From: Actinomadura graeca
GTDB taxonomy: Bacteria > Actinomycetota > Actinomycetes > Streptosporangiales > Streptosporangiaceae
Reading direction: 5' to 3'
Length of the DNA stretch: 64,000 nucleotides
Assembly (NCBI RefSeq): GCF_019175365.1
Contig: NZ_CP059572.1
Location: forward strand, 3,906,001 to 3,970,000
Shown here: positions 29,884 to 39,500 of the stretch, one piece after another
Numbering within the stretch: the stretch's first letter is position 1
How the letters are laid out: every line of letters starts with the position of its first letter
Program-made: the position numbers and the translations under genes
The notes under the pieces: model-generated
Told to the model about the DNA's origin: nothing
What the model saw: only the letters and a program-made list of their open reading frames with translations
The model's database searches: none

Positions 29884-31215
29884 TCACGGCGCCGACGCGG
29901 ACCGGCGGGCGGCCCTGACGGGGACGCCCGCGGGGGTGGCGTCCGGTGCTTCGAGGGTGTCGCGCACGGCGGTGATGACACCGCCGCGGACCTGGTTCCA
30001 GGTCAGGGTCAGCGTCGCGGCGGCCGACAGGCCGAGCGCGCCGGACAGCGCCACCACCGTCTCGGGCCCGAGGACCTGCGCGGCGGCGCCCGCCGCGAGG
30101 ATGGCGAGGCCCTGGACGGCGAGGATGCCGGACTGCGCCAGCCCGAACGCCTGCCCGCGCCCCGACGGTGGCACCGACGCCACGAACGCCGCGTTCGCCG
30201 CCAGCTGGTAGGCGTTTCCGGCGCCCGACAGCGCCCACAGCAGCACGACGCACCACAGCGGCGGGTACGTCCCCGCCGCGATGAGCGGCACGCACGCCAG
30301 CATCGACATCACGCCCATGGCGCGGAGCCGGTTCGTCGGCCGGACGAACCGGCTGAAAAGGAACGCCCCGACCACCATTCCCGTCGGCATCGCCGACATC
30401 AGCAGTCCCACCGTGACGGCGCCGTCACCGAAGGTCGCCGCGTACGGCGCGGCCAGCCCCTCCGGCACCACGGTGAACCCGCACAGCCACGCGAACAGCA
30501 CCAGCGACCGCAGCGCGGGATCGCCGAACACGAGCCGCGCCCCGTCCCACGTCCCGCGCCACAGCCGCAGCGACGCGCGCCCGCGCTTCCTGGACGCGGG
30601 CCGCCGCCGCAGCCCGCCGACGAGGACGACCGCCGAGAGCCCGAACGTCGCCGCGTCCAGCGCGAGCGCGCCGTGGGTCCCGACGACCGCGACGATCGCG
30701 CCGCCCGCCAGGAACCCCAGCATCTGCGCGGACTGATGCGTGATGTTGATCAGCGCCGAGCCCGCCACATATCTGTCACCTTCGAGTATGTCGGGCATGA
30801 CCGCGGCGCGGGCGGCGGTGAACGGCGCGCCCAGCAGCGTCGTCACGAACACGAAGGCGCACAGCACCCAGAACGGCATCGGCGTCAGCGCCATGCACGC
30901 GACCAGGCCCGCCCGCACGACGTCGCACACCACCATCACGGTGCGGCGCGGGAACAGGTCCGCGAGACCGGCCAGCACGGGCCCGCCCACGATCGGCGGA
31001 AGGTAGGTCAGCGCGTACGTGAGCGCCGTCAGCAACGCCGAGTTCGTGTGCTCGTACACCAGGACGGCCAGCGCGACCTGGGCGAGCTGATCGCCCACGA
31101 ACGACAGCGCCTGTGCCAGCCAGAGGGCGCGGAACTCCCCCACCGCGAACGCCTCGCGATAGGTCGCCCGAGCCTCCGGCGGGCGCCGATGCCTGCCGGT
31201 CTGCCTTCCCGCCAC
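29884..31215 (-). CDS. MFS transporter
   Basis: A 443-residue major facilitator protein with about twelve hydrophobic segments. The loop 2-3 signature appears as VLAGLADLFPRRTVMVVCD, and the N-terminus FRALWLAQALSFVGDQLAQVALAVLV is typical of the MFS_3/enterobactin-exporter-like group common in actinomycetes. The substrate cannot be inferred; neighbours are unrelated. The C-terminal tail is Ala/Arg-rich and cytoplasmic. Confidence 0.9.
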   Translation of the reverse strand: MAGRQTGRHRRPPEARATYREAFAVGEFRALWLAQALSFVGDQLAQVALAVLVYEHTNSALLTALTYALTYLPPIVGGPVLAGLADLFPRRTVMVVCDVVRAGLVACMALTPMPFWVLCAFVFVTTLLGAPFTAARAAVMPDILEGDRYVAGSALINITHQSAQMLGFLAGGAIVAVVGTHGALALDAATFGLSAVVLVGGLRRRPASRKRGRASLRLWRGTWDGARLVFGDPALRSLVLFAWLCGFTVVPEGLAAPYAATFGDGAVTVGLLMSAMPTGMVVGAFLFSRFVRPTNRLRAMGVMSMLACVPLIAAGTYPPLWCVVLLWALSGAGNAYQLAANAAFVASVPPSGRGQAFGLAQSGILAVQGLAILAAGAAAQVLGPETVVALSGALGLSAAATLTLTWNQVRGGVITAVRDTLEAPDATPAGVPVRAARRSASAP

Positions 31216-31276
31216 GCACGCTATTAACTCACGCTACGTGGCGCCTGTGTGACCTACAGTGCACAATCCATGGAAG

Positions 31277-31618
31277 TCAGTACCCGAGCTCGTCCAGCCG
31301 GTGGTCGTCGATACCGAAATGGTGCGCGATCTCGTGGACCACCGTGATCCGGACCTCCGACACCACCTCGTCCGGGGTGTCGCAGATCCGCAGGATCTCG
31401 TTGCGGTAGATCGAGATGTGATCGGGCAGGACCCCGCCGTACCAGTCGCCCCGCTCCGTGAGCGGCACGCCCTGATACAGGCCGAGCAGCCCCCGCTCGG
31501 GCGCGTCGTCCTCGACGACGATGACGACGTTGCGCATGTGGGCGGTGAGCTCGGATGGGATGGTGTCCAGGGCCGCACCGACCAGGTCCTCGAACGCCTC
31601 GCGCGACATCTCGATCAC
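31277..31618 (-). CDS. Zincin-like metallopeptidase family protein
   Basis: A 113-residue protein with IEMSREAFEDLVGAALDTIP at the start, VVIVVEDD, LGLYQGVPLTERGDW, PDHISIYRNEIL and the zincin motif ITVVHEIAHHFGID (HExxH). This is the compact metallopeptidase family formerly DUF1025, found near-universally in actinobacteria and of uncertain substrate. GTG 31618 is chosen because family members normally begin with (V/I)IEMSRE; ATG 31609 is the alternative. It is divergent from the phosphoesterase gene, 27 bp apart. Confidence 0.88.
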   Translation of the reverse strand: MIEMSREAFEDLVGAALDTIPSELTAHMRNVVIVVEDDAPERGLLGLYQGVPLTERGDWYGGVLPDHISIYRNEILRICDTPDEVVSEVRITVVHEIAHHFGIDDHRLDELGY

Positions 31619-31645
31619 ACCGTCATTCTGCTCGAAGGAGACCCT

Positions 31646-33205
31646 GTGCCGCGGACGTGGGTCCGTACGACCGTCACGAAGATCGCCCCCACCGCCCGCC
31701 GGGCCCGCGCCGTCCTCTCCGGCCGCTGGGCGAGACTCGCGCTCGTCCTGGCCGTGGGCGCCGCCGGCGGCTACGCGGGCCTGCTCCTCGGCGGCCACGC
31801 GACGACCCCCGTCGGCCCCACCGACGTGCAGTTCGCGCTCACCCCGTCCTGGGACGGCGGCACCACCCTCAAACTCCCGCCCCTCGGCGCCCTGCACCTC
31901 GACACCCACTGGGGCCCGGTCTCCCTGGAGGCCCGCGTCATCGACCTGCGCCCGGACGAGGCGCGCAAGCTGATCGAGAACGACGCCGAGCTCGACCGCG
32001 TCACCGACCAGATCGCCGAGGAGATCCGGCACGGCGTCTCCGTCATGCTCGCCCGCGCCCTCGGCCTGTCCCTCCTCCTCGGCTTCCTGGCCGCCCTCGC
32101 CCTCTTCCGCTCCTGGCGCCGCGCCCTCCTCGGCCTCGCCGCGTCCGCGACGGGCCTCATCGCCCTCACCCTCGCGGTCGTGCTCACCTTCAACCCCCAG
32201 TCCGTCGCCGAGCCCCGCTACACCGGCCTGCTCGCCAACGCCCCCCAGGTCGTCGGCGACGCCCAGAGCGTCGCCGCCCGCTTCTCCGTCTACCGCGCCC
32301 AGCTCGCCCACCTCGTCGGCAACGTCTCCAAGCTCTACGCCGCGACCTCCACCCTCCCGACCTACGAGCCCGACCCGTCCACCCTCCGCGTCCTGCACGT
32401 CTCCGACATCCACATCAACCCCGCCGCCTGGAACGTGATCCGCTCCGTCAGCGCCCAGTTCCAGGCCGACCTGATCATCGACAGCGGCGACCTCATGGAC
32501 CACGGCACCAAGGCCGAGGACAAGTTCGCCGACGCGATCTCCGACCTCAAGGTCCCCTACGTCTACGTCCGCGGGAACCACGACTCCAAGGGCACCCAGA
32601 AGGCCGTCGCCCGCCAGAAGAACGCCATCGTCCTGGACGACACCACCCGCGAGGTCGAGGGCCTGCGCATCTACGGCGTCGGCGACCCCCGCTACACCCC
32701 CGACAAGAGCACCCGCGACGACTTCGTCGGCGCCGACCAGCTCCGCGCCGTGGGCCTCACCCTCGCCGACAAACTCCGCAGCACCGGCAAACTGCCCGAC
32801 ATCGCCGTCGCCCACGACCCCGCCGAGGCCGAGGCGTTCTCCGGCCTCACCCCCCTCATCCTGGCCGGCCACGCCCACGCCCGCTCCACCAAGCTCCTCC
32901 CCACCGGCACCCGCCTGTTCGTCCAGGGCTCCACCGGCGGCGCCGGCCTCCGCGGCCTCGAACGCGAGGAGCCCACCCCCATCGAGCTGTCCGTCCTGTA
33001 CTTCAGCCGCGCCACCCACCGCCTCCAGGGCTGGGACGACCTCCGCCTCGGCGGCCTCGGCCTCACCTCCGCCCAGATCGAGCGCCACCTCGAACCCGAC
33101 CCGGACCGCCCCATCAAGCCCCCGGCCCCGTCCCCGCCGCCGACCCCGACGTCCCCCTTCCCGTCCGGCGAGCCCCCGACCAGCACCTCCCCCCGCCGCC
33201 GCTGA
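31646..33205 (+). CDS. Membrane-anchored metallophosphoesterase
   Basis: A 519-residue protein. GTG 31646 follows GAAGGAG (31634-31640). An N-terminal membrane helix (ALVLAVGAAGGYAGLLLGG) is followed by about 120 residues outside the membrane and two further helices (LSLLLGFLAALALF, ALLGLAASATGLIALTLAVV). The C-terminal half is a calcineurin-like phosphoesterase: HVSDIHIN, DSGDLMD, VRGNHDS, and GHAHARS supply the dinuclear metal ligands. A Pro/Ser-rich tail ends the protein. The catalytic domain is on the side opposite the second loop; substrate unknown (phosphoester, nucleotide or lipid). It precedes the tRNA-Glu gene. Confidence 0.88.
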   Translation: MPRTWVRTTVTKIAPTARRARAVLSGRWARLALVLAVGAAGGYAGLLLGGHATTPVGPTDVQFALTPSWDGGTTLKLPPLGALHLDTHWGPVSLEARVIDLRPDEARKLIENDAELDRVTDQIAEEIRHGVSVMLARALGLSLLLGFLAALALFRSWRRALLGLAASATGLIALTLAVVLTFNPQSVAEPRYTGLLANAPQVVGDAQSVAARFSVYRAQLAHLVGNVSKLYAATSTLPTYEPDPSTLRVLHVSDIHINPAAWNVIRSVSAQFQADLIIDSGDLMDHGTKAEDKFADAISDLKVPYVYVRGNHDSKGTQKAVARQKNAIVLDDTTREVEGLRIYGVGDPRYTPDKSTRDDFVGADQLRAVGLTLADKLRSTGKLPDIAVAHDPAEAEAFSGLTPLILAGHAHARSTKLLPTGTRLFVQGSTGGAGLRGLEREEPTPIELSVLYFSRATHRLQGWDDLRLGGLGLTSAQIERHLEPDPDRPIKPPAPSPPPTPTSPFPSGEPPTSTSPRRR

Positions 33206-33276
33206 CCGTTTACCCGCGTCCCCCCGTTGTCCCCTACACTTGACCAGGTCGAGTGGCGGCCACCCCGCCACCCCGG

Positions 33277-33349
33277 GCCCCCTTCGTCTAGCGGCCTAGG
33301 ACGCCGCCCTTTCAAGGCGGTAGCGCCGGTTCGAATCCGGTAGGGGGTA
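33277..33349 (+). tRNA. tRNA-Glu(TTC)
   Basis: A 73-nt cloverleaf: acceptor GCCCCCT (33277-33283) pairs with AGGGGGT (33342-33348), anticodon stem CCGCC/GGCGG flanks the loop CTTTCAA with anticodon TTC, and the T arm has GGTTCGAATCC. CCA is not encoded. The 3' end is the apparent integration site of the downstream island. Confidence 0.95.
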
Positions 33350-33350
33350 C
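33335..33350 (+). other. Candidate attL site at the tRNA-Glu 3' end
   Basis: ATCCGGTAGGGGGTAC, the T-arm/acceptor end of tRNA-Glu, recurs at 41798-41813 with one mismatch in the same orientation. The two copies flank the restriction-modification genes and the ISL3 element. Confidence 0.55.
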
Positions 33351-33539
33351 ACAAAGCATGGGCGCACCCCCGCAACAACCGGCCAACTGACGATCACCCA
33401 CGCCTTCGTCGTCGGCCGTGCGCGACGGAACATAGCAACGGTCCGAATCATGTACGGGCTTGATCAGCAGCGACTCGATCTATTCCCGAATCCGCATGAC
33501 TATCCCGTCCCACATCCGCATACCCTCCCCCTCGCCGCC

Positions 33540-33720
33540 TACGGGCGCCTCCGCCAGACGCTGGTCCACAGACCGGCGCGCGGCCCGCGCCAGGGTGGGA
33601 GGACGCCCTGGCGCCACCGATAGAACCGCGACCGCGACAGGTCCAGACCTTGCACAGCCGCCTCACGCCGACCTCATGCAGTCCCTCGGACGCTAGCTGG
33701 CGTCGGGTAGACATACTCGC
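33540..33720 (-). pseudogene. Possible degraded IS3-type transposase fragment
   Basis: On the minus strand, one frame reads EGLHEVGVRRLCKV and, after a one-base shift, the next reads LDLSRSRFYRWRQG; joined they look like the helix-turn-helix start of an IS3-type OrfB. A third frame continues ARAARRSVDQRLAEA. The fragment is short and frameshifted; this is a weak call. The rest of the 33357-33801 stretch holds no supported gene. Confidence 0.3.
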
Positions 33721-33795
33721 TGGACACCGGGCTTGAGGCTTGTGTTTGCCGGGACCTCCGAGAGCCCGGCGAACAGGGTCAGGATCTACTAAGGT

Positions 33796-33815
33796 TCACC
33801 CGTGATTACGGGTGA
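33796..33815 (+). promoter_or_regulatory. Perfect inverted repeat over the hsdM start codon
   Basis: TCACCCG (33796-33802), a 6-nt loop, and CGGGTGA (33809-33815). The G of the GTG start codon is the last base of the left arm, so in mRNA the start lies within a small hairpin; on DNA it is a possible regulator binding site. Confidence 0.45.
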
Positions 33816-35319
33816 GCTGAAGAGCAAGATCGACCGACTCTGGGATGCGTTCTGGTCGGGGGGTATCTCCAACCCGCTGGAGGTCATCGAACAGATCACC
33901 TATTTGATGTTCCTGCGCAGGCTGGAGGACATCCAGACGGCGAAGGAGCGCCGAGCCACCCGCACGGGCAAGCCGATCTCGGATCCGATCTACACGGAGG
34001 AGACGGACGCCTTCCGCTGGAAGCGGCTCAAGGAACTCCAGCCGGACGCCGTGTTTACCTTGATGGGCGAGGGCGTCTTCCCTTGGCTGCGTCGCCTGGG
34101 TGGTGACGATTCCACCTATGCCCACCACATGCGAGACGCCCGTTTTACGATCCCCACGCCGAACCTGCTGACCAAAGCCGTCGACCTGCTGGACGACGTC
34201 CCCCTCGGCGAGGGCGACACCAAGGGCGACCTCTACGAGTACATGCTCAGCAAGATCGCCACGGCCGGGCAGAACGGCCAGTTCCGCACACCCCGGCACA
34301 TCATCCAGCTAATGGTCGAGATGATGAACCCCGGCCCCAACGACGAGATCTGCGACCCGGCCTGCGGCACGGCCGGATTCCTCGTCGCCGCTGCCGAGTA
34401 CGTCCAGCGCGAGTGCAGTGAAGAACTGCTGGACGCGACCAGGCAGCAGCACTACCACTCCAGCATGTTCCACGGCTTCGATTTCGACAGCACCATGCTT
34501 CGCATCGCTAGCATGAACATGCTTCTCCACGGAGTCGAGCAGCCGGACATCCGTTACCGTGACTCGCTGGCTGAGAATGTCGCCACCGAGGCTGAGCAGT
34601 ATTCTCTGATCCTTGCGAACCCGCCGTTCGCTGGCAGCCTCGACTACGAGACGACGGCCAAGGACCTCCAGCAGATCGTCAAGACCAAGAAGACCGAACT
34701 GCTTTTCCTGGCCCTCTTCCTGCGTCTTCTCAAGCCCGGTGGACGAGCCGCAGTCATCGTCCCTGAAGGTGTACTCTTCGGCTCCACCAAGGCCCACAAG
34801 GGCCTTCGTAAGTTCCTGGTAGAAGACCAGAAACTTGACGCCGTGGTGAAGCTTCCCAGCGGCGTTTTCAAGCCCTACGCAGGTGTCTCCACCGCGATCC
34901 TCATCTTCACCAAGACCAACAGCGGTGGCACGGACAACGTGTGGTTCTACGACATGACCGCCGACGGCTTCAGTCTCGACGACAAGCGCACCCCCCTCCT
35001 GCCCGAAGACAAGCTAGGCCCCAAGCCTTCGGCGCACCTTGCAGAGGACGAGTGCTCCAAGAACAATCTCCCGGACGTCCTGGTCCGCTGGAACCACCGC
35101 ACGAGCACCGAAACTGAGCGCCCTCGTACCGAGCAGAGCTTCTGCGTAACCAAGGGCGAAATTGCAGACCAAGACTATGACCTCAGCATCAATCGCTACA
35201 AAGAGATCGTGCACGACGAAATAGTCTACCGGCCACCACTGGAAATCATCAAGGATATTGAAAGCATCAACTCAGAGATCCAGGATGGCGTCTCGATTTT
35301 GAAGGGTTCATTGCAATGA
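33802..35319 (+). CDS. hsdM: Type I restriction-modification methyltransferase subunit (HsdM)
   Basis: A 505-residue N6-adenine methyltransferase subunit. The HsdM N-terminal helical domain ([35 protein letters not shown]) is followed by the SAM-binding region [19 protein letters not shown] and the catalytic motif [13 protein letters not shown] near residue 272. Later [17 protein letters not shown] and [19 protein letters not shown] are standard for HsdM. With HsdS it forms the modification enzyme (M2S). GTG 33802 lies in an inverted repeat. The stop overlaps the hsdS start by 4 bp (ATGA). It is the first gene of the island next to tRNA-Glu. Confidence 0.95.
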   Translation: MITGELKSKIDRLWDAFWSGGISNPLEVIEQITYLMFLRRLEDIQTAKERRATRTGKPISDPIYTEETDAFRWKRLKELQPDAVFTLMGEGVFPWLRRLGGDDSTYAHHMRDARFTIPTPNLLTKAVDLLDDVPLGEGDTKGDLYEYMLSKIATAGQNGQFRTPRHIIQLMVEMMNPGPNDEICDPACGTAGFLVAAAEYVQRECSEELLDATRQQHYHSSMFHGFDFDSTMLRIASMNMLLHGVEQPDIRYRDSLAENVATEAEQYSLILANPPFAGSLDYETTAKDLQQIVKTKKTELLFLALFLRLLKPGGRAAVIVPEGVLFGSTKAHKGLRKFLVEDQKLDAVVKLPSGVFKPYAGVSTAILIFTKTNSGGTDNVWFYDMTADGFSLDDKRTPLLPEDKLGPKPSAHLAEDECSKNNLPDVLVRWNHRTSTETERPRTEQSFCVTKGEIADQDYDLSINRYKEIVHDEIVYRPPLEIIKDIESINSEIQDGVSILKGSLQ

Positions 35320-36503
35320 GGACCTATGGGCGTGTTGAGCTTGGCGAATTTATGGTTAGTCGGGGCGGCAGTATAGATCCAGCAAAGTTCACCCAAGAGG
35401 AGTTTGTCCTCTACAGCATACCCGCCTTTGATGAGGGTGCTCCACAGATCGTTTGCGGCTCTGAAATTGGATCTACAAAGCAATTGGTTCAAGCTGGAGA
35501 TGTACTGCTCTCTAAGATTGTCCCCCATATTCGCCGGTCTTGGATTGTTGAGTCCGACTTCAAAAGGAGGCTGATCGCTTCCGGTGAATGGATGCTTTTT
35601 AGGTCCGACCGTTTCTGGGCGCCATATCTTCGCCATCTCTTGGTGAGCGACAGATTTCATTCACAATTCATGAACACTGTTGCTGGTGTGGGGGGATCAC
35701 TCCTGCGAGCTCGCCCCTCGTTCGTTGCCAAGATTGATGTACCTCTTCCCTCTCTGGATGAGCAACGTAAGATCGCAGAGGCCCTGGACCAGGCGGATGC
35801 GTTGCGAGCGAAGCAGCGCGAGGCTGTCGGCCTGCTCGATGAGCTGACACAGTCCATCTTCCTCGAAATGTTCGGCGATCCCCTTGTTAATCCCAATAGA
35901 TGGCCGACTCATCAACTGGCGACGTTTTTTGCGATCAAGCCCAACTATGGGACCATGACTCCCGCATCTAAGGAAAAAAAGGAATATCTCTGCCTCCGGG
36001 TAGCCAATATCCAAGACTGGAAGATCGACTTTAATAATACCAAGTACGTTGACCTGGATGCTAAGAGCGTGGCGCGATACACAGTAAGTGATGGCGACCT
36101 GCTTATGGCGCGAGCCATAGCTTCACAGGAGCACTTGGGGAAAGCAATCATCGCAAGACCTGGAGCCAACAAATGGGCCTTCGATTCTCACTTGATGAGA
36201 ATACGCCTCAATGAAAGCCTTCTACTTCCGGAGTTTCTTCAAGCATTCCTGCGCAGCAATGGGGGGCGGAGAATATTCTTGAAGGCTTCTCGGCGCTCAG
36301 CAGTGCAGTTCAACATCAATGCCAAGGAGATGTCTGCACTCGAGATTCCAGCACCACCCCTTGCGTATCAACAGGAGTTTGCGATGCGCCTGCGTGAGGT
36401 GGAGGTAGTGCGAACCTTGCATCAGTCGCGTGCTGAGGGAGTAGACGAACTGTTCAAGTCGCTGCAACAGCGGGCGTTTCGGGGGGAGTTGTGGGAGGAT
36501 TGA
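35316..36503 (+). CDS. hsdS: Type I restriction-modification specificity subunit (HsdS)
   Basis: A 395-residue specificity subunit with two target-recognition domains. The first (residues about 1-150) ends at the conserved coiled segment VPLPSLDEQRKIAEALDQAD; the second begins after FGDPLVNPNRWP and ends with EIPAPPLAYQQEFAMRLREV. The two TRDs read the two halves of a split DNA target; the coiled coils hold the spacing. The central part is clearly more AT-rich than hsdM and hsdR and uses many A/T-ending codons, suggesting the TRDs were acquired separately. ATG overlaps hsdM by 4 bp. Confidence 0.93.
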   Translation: MRTYGRVELGEFMVSRGGSIDPAKFTQEEFVLYSIPAFDEGAPQIVCGSEIGSTKQLVQAGDVLLSKIVPHIRRSWIVESDFKRRLIASGEWMLFRSDRFWAPYLRHLLVSDRFHSQFMNTVAGVGGSLLRARPSFVAKIDVPLPSLDEQRKIAEALDQADALRAKQREAVGLLDELTQSIFLEMFGDPLVNPNRWPTHQLATFFAIKPNYGTMTPASKEKKEYLCLRVANIQDWKIDFNNTKYVDLDAKSVARYTVSDGDLLMARAIASQEHLGKAIIARPGANKWAFDSHLMRIRLNESLLLPEFLQAFLRSNGGRRIFLKASRRSAVQFNINAKEMSALEIPAPPLAYQQEFAMRLREVEVVRTLHQSRAEGVDELFKSLQQRAFRGELWED

Positions 36504-36533
36504 GGCATCTGTTCCCTGGGGGAAGGGCGCCGG

Positions 36534-39500
36534 GTGTCGAACTTCGGGTTTCTCAGAGGCGAATGGCCCGACCTGCAGGACGAGGCCGTCCGAGCCGAGC
36601 GGCTCGCGCGGATCGATCCGCGTGTTTCGTGCTTCTACGCGCGGCGGACGCTCGAATTAGCGGTCAACTGGCTGTACCGCGCCGATGAAACCCTGAAGCT
36701 GCCCCACCACAGCGATCTGGCGGCGTTGATCGCGGAGCCGACCATGGTGAACCTGGTCGGTCCCGCGATCCGCACAAAGATGGACGTCATTCGACGGCAG
36801 GGCAATGCTGCCGTGCATCGTCCGGGTCCGGTTCGGGCGAACGACGCCGTCCGCACGGTCGTGGAGCTCTTCCACGTTCTGTACTGGATCGGCCGGAACT
36901 ACGCGCGCGACCAGGAGAACGTCCCGCCGTCTGGGCTAGGCTTCGACCAGACGCACATTCCGGTCCCGGTCTCGGCGGATGTGCGAAAGGCGAAGCAAGC
37001 CGAGATCCAGGCGCAGGCGAAGCAGTACGCCGAGCAGCAGGAGCAGTTCGTCAGGGAGCGTCGCAAGGCGCAGAATTTGGACGAAGAGGTCGCCCGGCTC
37101 CGCGCCGAGATCAAAGCCGCGAAGGCTACCAACCAGGCTCGGCCCGACACCCACGATTACGACGAGGCGAAAACCCGCGATCTCATCATCGACCTTCTAC
37201 TGAAAGAGGCGGGCTGGCCGCTCAGCAAGAAGGAGGACCGGGAGTACCCGGTGCGCGGGCTGCCGACGAAGTCCGGGGCCGGCAAGGTCGATTATGTCCT
37301 GTGGGACGACGACGGGAAGCCGCTCGGCGTGGTGGAGGCCAAGCGCACCACCAAGGACGCCATGAGCGGCCAGCATCAGGCCAAGCTATACGCGGACGCC
37401 CTTGAGCGGGAATTCGGCCAGCGGCCCGTCATCTTCTACACCAACGGCTACAAGACCCACATCTGGGACGACGTAACCTATCCACCGCGCGAGGTCCAGG
37501 GTTTCTACACCAAGGACCAGCTGCGCCTGCTGATCCACCGGCGGACGAGTCGGCAGTCGCTGTCCGGCATCGGGATCAATGAGGAGATCGCCGGTCGCCA
37601 CTACCAGAGCCGCGCTATCCGCCGTATCGGTGAGACTTTTGAGAAGCACAAGCAGCGCGAGGCCCTGCTCGTCATGGCGACGGGCGCCGGCAAGACCCGC
37701 ACCGTCATCGCGCTGGTCGACCAGCTCCAGCGCGCCGGCTGGGTGAAGCGCGTCCTGTTCCTCGCCGACCGGCAGGCCCTCGTCACCCAGGCCACCAACG
37801 CGTTCAAGAATCACCTCGGCAGCACACCGACGGTCAACCTGCTGACCGAGCGGAACATCGCGGGCCGCGTCTACGTGTCGACCTACCCGACGATGATGGG
37901 ACTCATTGACGAGACGGACGGGGACCTGCGCCGTTTCGGCCCCGGCTACTTCGACCTTGTGGTCATCGACGAGGCACACCGGTCCGTCTACCAGAAGTAC
38001 CGGACGATCTTCGAGTACTTCGACGCGCTGCTCATCGGGCTGACCGCCACCCCGAAGGACGAAGTCGACCGCAACACCTACCACCTGTTCAACCTGGAGG
38101 AGGGTGTTCCCACCGACGTCTACGGCCTGGACGAGGCCATCTCTGAGGGCTACCTCGTCGGGCCGCGCACCGTGAACGTCCCGCTGAAGATCCCGACGCT
38201 CGGACTCAGGTACGACGACCTGTCGGAGGGAGAGAAGGAGCAATGGGACCTCCTCGAATGGGACGAGGAGGACGGCGTCCCCGACCAGATCACCGCCGAT
38301 GAGGTGAACCGCTTCCTCTTCAACAGCGACACCATCGACAAGATGCTCCAGACGCTGATGGAATACGGCGCCAAGGTGGAGGGCGGCGACCGGCTGGGCA
38401 AGACCATCATTTTCGCCCGCAACAACAAGCACGCCGAGTTCATCGCCGAGCGGTTCGACAAGCTCTATCCCGAGCACCGGGGCGACTTCGCCCGCGTCAT
38501 CACGCACGACAAGACCTATGCGCAGGACCTCATCGACAAGTTCTCGATGAAGGACTCCGCGCCGCACATCGCCGTGTCCGTCGACATGCTCGACACCGGC
38601 ATCGACGTGCCCGAGGTCGTCAACCTGGTGTTCGCGAAGCTCGTCCGGTCCAAGACGAAGTTTTGGCAGATGATCGGGCGCGGCACCCGACTCTGCCCCG
38701 ACCTGTTCGGCCCGAATCACGACAAGCAGGCCTTCCTCGTCTTCGACCTGTGCCGCAACGTCGACTTCTTCAACCAGGACATCGCGCCAACTGAAGGGCG
38801 CATCCAACCGTCGCTGTCCGAACGGCTCTTCCGTAAGCGCACCGCACTCCTCTACGGCCTGGACCAGCAGAACCCGGAACCGGCCCCGGAGCCGCCCGCC
38901 GAGGACGCGTCCGACGGCACCCAGACTGACACCGGCCTGCGCTGGGACCTGGCGTCCCGCCTCCAACTCGAAGTGTCCGGCATGAACCATGGCAACATCG
39001 AGGTGCGCCGCCGTCTCGAGGAGGTCGAGCGCTACCAGGCCCCAGAGAGCTGGCGGCGGATCACCGCCGACAAGCGCGACGAGATCACCGAGAACCTCGC
39101 CGGCCTGCCGACCGAGTTCCGCGAGGACGAGAACAGCGAGGAGGCCAAGCGGTTCGACCTCGTCGCCCTCCGTCTCCAGCTCGGTGTCCTCAACGGCGAC
39201 CCCCAATACGACAGGCTCCGTGAGCAGGTCCAGGGCATCGCCGAATTTCTCCTCGACCCGACGACGTCCAACAACCCGGTCGTCGCGCAGCAGCGGGAAC
39301 TGCTGTCGGACCTGGTCACCGAAGAATGGTGGCAGGATGTCACGCTGCCGATGCTGGAACTGATGCGCCGCCGACTCCGCGGCCTAGTCAAGCTCATCCC
39401 CAAGCAGCGCAAGGGCGTCCTGTACGCCGACTTCGAGGACGAGCTCGGCGAACTCACCGAGTCTGAGCTCAAGGCGGTGTCGCTCGGCACCAACCGCACC

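Noticed and set aside
35316..36503. Phase-variable hsdS locus with inverted repeats
   Set aside because: Only one hsdS gene and no inverted partial copy in the island.
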